DNA from: Rhodanobacter sp.
Lineage (GTDB): Bacteria; Pseudomonadota; Gammaproteobacteria; Xanthomonadales; Rhodanobacteraceae
Reading direction: 5' to 3'
NCBI GenBank assembly: GCA_004298045.1
Contig: SCRM01000017.1
Coordinates: 87,821 to 151,820 of the forward strand
DNA length: 64,000 bases
The notes under the pieces are model-generated. The model saw only the letters and a list, made by a program, of their open reading frames with translations. It was not told the origin of the DNA and made no database searches. This document shows positions 61,782 to 64,000 of the stretch, in pieces (position 1 is the stretch's first letter; each line of letters opens with the position of its first letter). A program made the translations under genes and the position numbers.

Positions 61782-62576
61782 TCAGGTGATCGAACGCACC
61801 ACGCCGCCATCCACGCGCAGTGCGGCGCCGTTGGTGGCGCTGGCCAGCGGGCTTGCCACGTAGGCGATCAGGTTGGCCACTTCATCCGGCCGGATGAAGC
61901 GCTTGAGCAGCGACGACGGGCGCGCGGTGGCAAAGAACTGCTTTTCCATCGCCGCGGCATCGGTGTGGTTGGCGCGCGCCATCTCGCCCACGAAACGGGT
62001 GACGCCTTCCGAGGCGGTCGGCCCCGGCAGCACGCTGTTGACGGTGACGCCGGTACCAGCCAGCGACTCGGCAAGCCCGCGCGCCACCGCAAGTTGCGCG
62101 GTCTTGGTCATGCCGTAGTGGATCATCTCCACCGGAATGTTGAGCGCGGATTCGCTCGACACGAACACGATGCGCCCCCAGTTGCGCGCACGCATGCCCG
62201 GTAGCCACGCGCGCGCCAGGCGGATGCCGGAGAGCACATTCACCTCGAAAAAACGCAGCCAGTCGGCATCGTCGATGTCGGCAAACGCGCGTACCTCGAA
62301 AATCCCGAGGTTGTTCACCAGCACATCCACCTGCGGCGCCGCCGCCACGGCGGCCGCCACGCCGGCGGCAGTGCCGAGGTCGGTTGCCACGCCGATCACG
62401 TCGGCACTGCCAGTGTCCCGTCTGACCTGCGCCACTGCCGCATCGACCCGCGCCTGCGTGCGCCCGTTGACGACCACGCGTGCCCCTTCGCGCGCCAGCC
62501 GGGTCGCCGTGGCCAACCCGATGCCTGCGGTCGAACCACTGACGAAAGCCGTCTTGCCGGCCAATTGAAGATCCAT
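61782..62576 (-). CDS. short-chain dehydrogenase/reductase
   Basis: A 264-residue oxidoreductase of the SDR family. The NAD(P) motif is GSTAGIG (14-20), NNLG follows at 88-91, the catalytic residues are Ser 141, Tyr 154 and Lys 158 (HYGMTK), and a C-terminal RVDGGVVRSIT segment ends it. Substrate unknown. It lies in the same orientation as the CobT-like gene and 94 bp from it. Confidence 0.9.
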   Translation of the reverse strand: MDLQLAGKTAFVSGSTAGIGLATATRLAREGARVVVNGRTQARVDAAVAQVRRDTGSADVIGVATDLGTAAGVAAAVAAAPQVDVLVNNLGIFEVRAFADIDDADWLRFFEVNVLSGIRLARAWLPGMRARNWGRIVFVSSESALNIPVEMIHYGMTKTAQLAVARGLAESLAGTGVTVNSVLPGPTASEGVTRFVGEMARANHTDAAAMEKQFFATARPSSLLKRFIRPDEVANLIAYVASPLASATNGAALRVDGGVVRSIT

Positions 62577-62670
62577 CGTGTGCCTCCGTCATGTGCTGCC
62601 GGCGAGCTTACCCGGCGGCCGTGCCGGCCTGGTGACGATGTGGCCTGTGCGGGACGCTCGTCGCACCACG

Positions 62671-63645
62671 TCATGCAGCTGCACAGGCGGCGCGCCAGCG
62701 TTCGACGAGGCCCACGCCGGCATCGTCATGGGTGGACACCGCTGCGGACACCGGCTGCAGGTGCAGCGCCGCCAGCACGCGCGCAAATCCCGGCTCGTCA
62801 CTGTTGTGGGCCACGAAAAGCCAGGGGCGGCAATCGGGGTTGAGACCGATGGCGACCATCGCCACCACGGCGCCGACCAGACCATCGACGAGTACGGGCA
62901 GGCCGCGCTGCGCACCGGCGACACAGGCACCGGCCAGCGCGGCCATCCCGAAGCTGCCAAGGCGGCGCAGGCAGGCAAGCGCATCCACCGCACCGGTATG
63001 GCGCGCGAGTGCTTCGGCAATCCATGCACCGTCGCGCTGGGGGTTCGTATTCGCCACGTCGCCATCCAACTCGTGCGGGGTGATGCCCAGCAGGCGGCAG
63101 GCCAGTGCGCGCCCCGACAACGCATCGGCATCGCCGAGCGTGGCGCCGACGAAAAGCTGCGCGCCGGCGCCGGCCGCAAGTTCGATGCTGGTCGCGCCAA
63201 TGGTCACGGCGTGCCGCGCCTGTTCGGTACCCATCGCCGGATGCACGCGCCAGTCGAACGTATTCGGCGCGATCACCGCACGCCGCACGCCGGGCAGCTC
63301 GCCGGGATCGTCGCGCACGCCGAGATCCACGATGTCGATGCCGGCCCCGAGCGCTTGGAGCCGCGCACGCCGCCCGTCATCCCCACGCGCCAGCGCAGCC
63401 AACCGCCCGCCGGTATGCGCCTCGGGTGCCGCTTCGGCGCCAATGCCGTGGTCACCTGCGAACCAGCCGAACTGCACGTGGTCCAGCCGTGGATGCGGGC
63501 TGCGCTGGAGCGCGGCGAGTTGCAGGGTCGCGGCGCGGATGCCGTCGGGCATGTCCGCCGGGTCATGCTGCGGCCAGCTTGCGCGCAGCGCTTCGGCCGC
63601 GGCCATGTCCGGCTCCGCACACGCGTCGAGCCACCAGTACGCCAT
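62671..63645 (-). CDS. CobT-like protein (phosphoribosyltransferase fold) with altered active site
   Basis: A 324-residue protein resembling nicotinate-nucleotide-dimethylbenzimidazole phosphoribosyltransferase. Family segments are FAGDHGIG (62-69), IDIVDLGV (103-110), GLPVLVDGLVGA (248-259) and WLFVAHNSDEPGFARVLAAL (275-294). The GEMGIGNTT loop reads GATLGDADA and the C-terminal RLGEGTGA is THDDAGVG, so both Glu used by characterised CobT enzymes are lost. It may have another substrate or be regulatory. ATG 63645 has GAGG 7 nt upstream. No other cobalamin gene is in the window. Confidence 0.75.
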   Translation of the reverse strand: MAYWWLDACAEPDMAAAEALRASWPQHDPADMPDGIRAATLQLAALQRSPHPRLDHVQFGWFAGDHGIGAEAAPEAHTGGRLAALARGDDGRRARLQALGAGIDIVDLGVRDDPGELPGVRRAVIAPNTFDWRVHPAMGTEQARHAVTIGATSIELAAGAGAQLFVGATLGDADALSGRALACRLLGITPHELDGDVANTNPQRDGAWIAEALARHTGAVDALACLRRLGSFGMAALAGACVAGAQRGLPVLVDGLVGAVVAMVAIGLNPDCRPWLFVAHNSDEPGFARVLAALHLQPVSAAVSTHDDAGVGLVERWRAACAAA

Positions 63646-63797
63646 GGTCTTGCCTCGCTTGAAAACTGACGTCCATTTCAGCACGCGGTGGCGTGGTGGC
63701 TACTGATGCAGCGCAACTGGTCGGCTGCGCCTGAGGGGTGCTGTTTCTGTGTTGAACGGGGCATCAGGGCGGTTTCGTGCGCCCGTTGGGCGCGCGA

Positions 63798-63831
63798 GCT
63801 ACTTTTCTCTGGATGGCCAGAGAAAAGTAGC
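63798..63831. repeat. perfect 15-bp hairpin (ACTTTTCTCTGG type)
   Basis: GCTACTTTTCTCTGG pairs perfectly with CCAGAGAAAAGTAGC (loop ATGG). I recall very similar AAAAGTAGCCAAAAGA hairpins scattered through Xanthomonadales genomes. A shorter GCGCCC/GGGCGC stem lies just before, at 63779-63793. Confidence 0.85.
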
Positions 63832-63850
63832 CAAAAGAGAAGCCACCCCG

Positions 63851-63997
63851 CGGCGGCGCTTTCCGTCCTTCCATGGACGGAAAGTCCGTGAGGCGGGGCC
63901 GGGCTTTTCGAGCGGGCATCGTGCCCGCGCGAAAAGGCGAGGCCATCCCTGGCCTCGCCCGCTGCGCGGCTTTTCCGACCCCGCCTCACCGCCGCCG
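63851..63997. repeat. nested multi-branch palindromic structure
   Basis: An outer stem CGGCGGCG/CGCCGCCG (63851-63858 with 63990-63997) encloses a perfect 10-bp hairpin (63859-63884) and an 11-bp stem GTGAGGCGGGG/CCCCGCCTCAC (63888-63898 with 63979-63989). That stem encloses two abutting hairpins: 14 of 15 bp at 63904-63936 and 9-10 bp at 63937-63958. The pieces are complementary in a tree-like order, as in a folded RNA. The window edge is 3 bp further on. A 104-codon antisense frame here (63678-63989) is not counted as a gene. Confidence 0.85.
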
Positions 63998-64000
63998 AGG

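Noticed and set aside
63678..63989. A 103-codon open frame at the right edge
   Set aside because: It is the translation of palindromic repeat DNA; similar spurious frames occur wherever this repeat does.

Overview
This window looks like a chromosomal segment of a high-GC gammaproteobacterium of the Xanthomonadales, most likely Rhodanobacteraceae or Xanthomonadaceae. The evidence is gene order and family content, not a database search: ribH-nusB-thiL-pgpA, rng-yhdP-tldD, tamA-tamB, ruvC-ruvA-kup-ruvB-ybgC-tolQRAB-pal-cpoB-queE-queC with a tRNA-Lys, fmdB-aspS beside a DUF3011 lipoprotein, SapC and an RNB-domain nuclease. Nearly all of it is housekeeping DNA with tightly packed genes and strong GC bias, so long antisense open frames are common and were discarded. 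There is no prophage, plasmid, CRISPR array, rRNA operon or intact insertion sequence.

Layout. 1-3.3 kb: a small HemP-like gene with a Fur-box promoter, then the operon ribH-nusB-acetyltransferase-thiL-pgpA, whose genes overlap by 1-4 nt. 3.4-12.2 kb: the rng-yhdP-tldD block (all minus), interrupted between yhdP and tldD by a gene for a one-heme porin-cytochrome fusion and a 143-bp remnant of a second tldD. 12.2-20.6 kb: a PP-loop ATPase, a Mug-type glycosylase, tamA-tamB and a convergent RNB nuclease. 20.6-31.2 kb: sapC, an HNH nuclease, dxs, a UspA protein, prmC and two unrecognised genes (a 1349-residue membrane protein and a V4R-like protein). 31.4-42.8 kb: an M1 aminopeptidase divergent from oxyR, msrA, apt, an EamA transporter, a DUF2007 protein, a MASE2-GGDEF cyclase, glnS, a nucleoside deaminase, a beta-propeller protein and a small hypothetical protein. 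42.8-55.2 kb: tRNA-Lys, queC, queE, the Tol-Pal cluster, ruvB, kup, ruvA, ruvC, yebC. 55.3-64 kb: a hydrolase, aspS, the DUF3011 lipoprotein, an FmdB-type protein, a TonB-dependent receptor, an SDR and a divergent CobT-like protein.

How they work together. Several groups are textbook modules: riboflavin and thiamine cofactor steps (ribH, thiL), envelope assembly (TamAB, YhdP, Tol-Pal-CpoB), queuosine synthesis (queC, queE), Holliday junction processing (ruvABC) and oxidative defence (oxyR, msrA).

The non-coding DNA is the most unusual part. (1) Intergenic elements bounded by inverted runs of GGGATTC-type heptads occur at 15.4, 22.3, 31.3, 54.3 and 55.9 kb; one supplies the apparent start of ruvC. 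(2) A run of consecutive perfect hairpins lies between kup and ruvB (51.05-51.24 kb). (3) A nested, multi-branched palindromic structure lies at the right edge (63.8-64.0 kb). (4) Stop codons of kup, yebC and hemP lie inside or at the edge of perfect hairpins. These, and the porin-cytochrome insertion with its tldD scar, are the best candidates for new biology.
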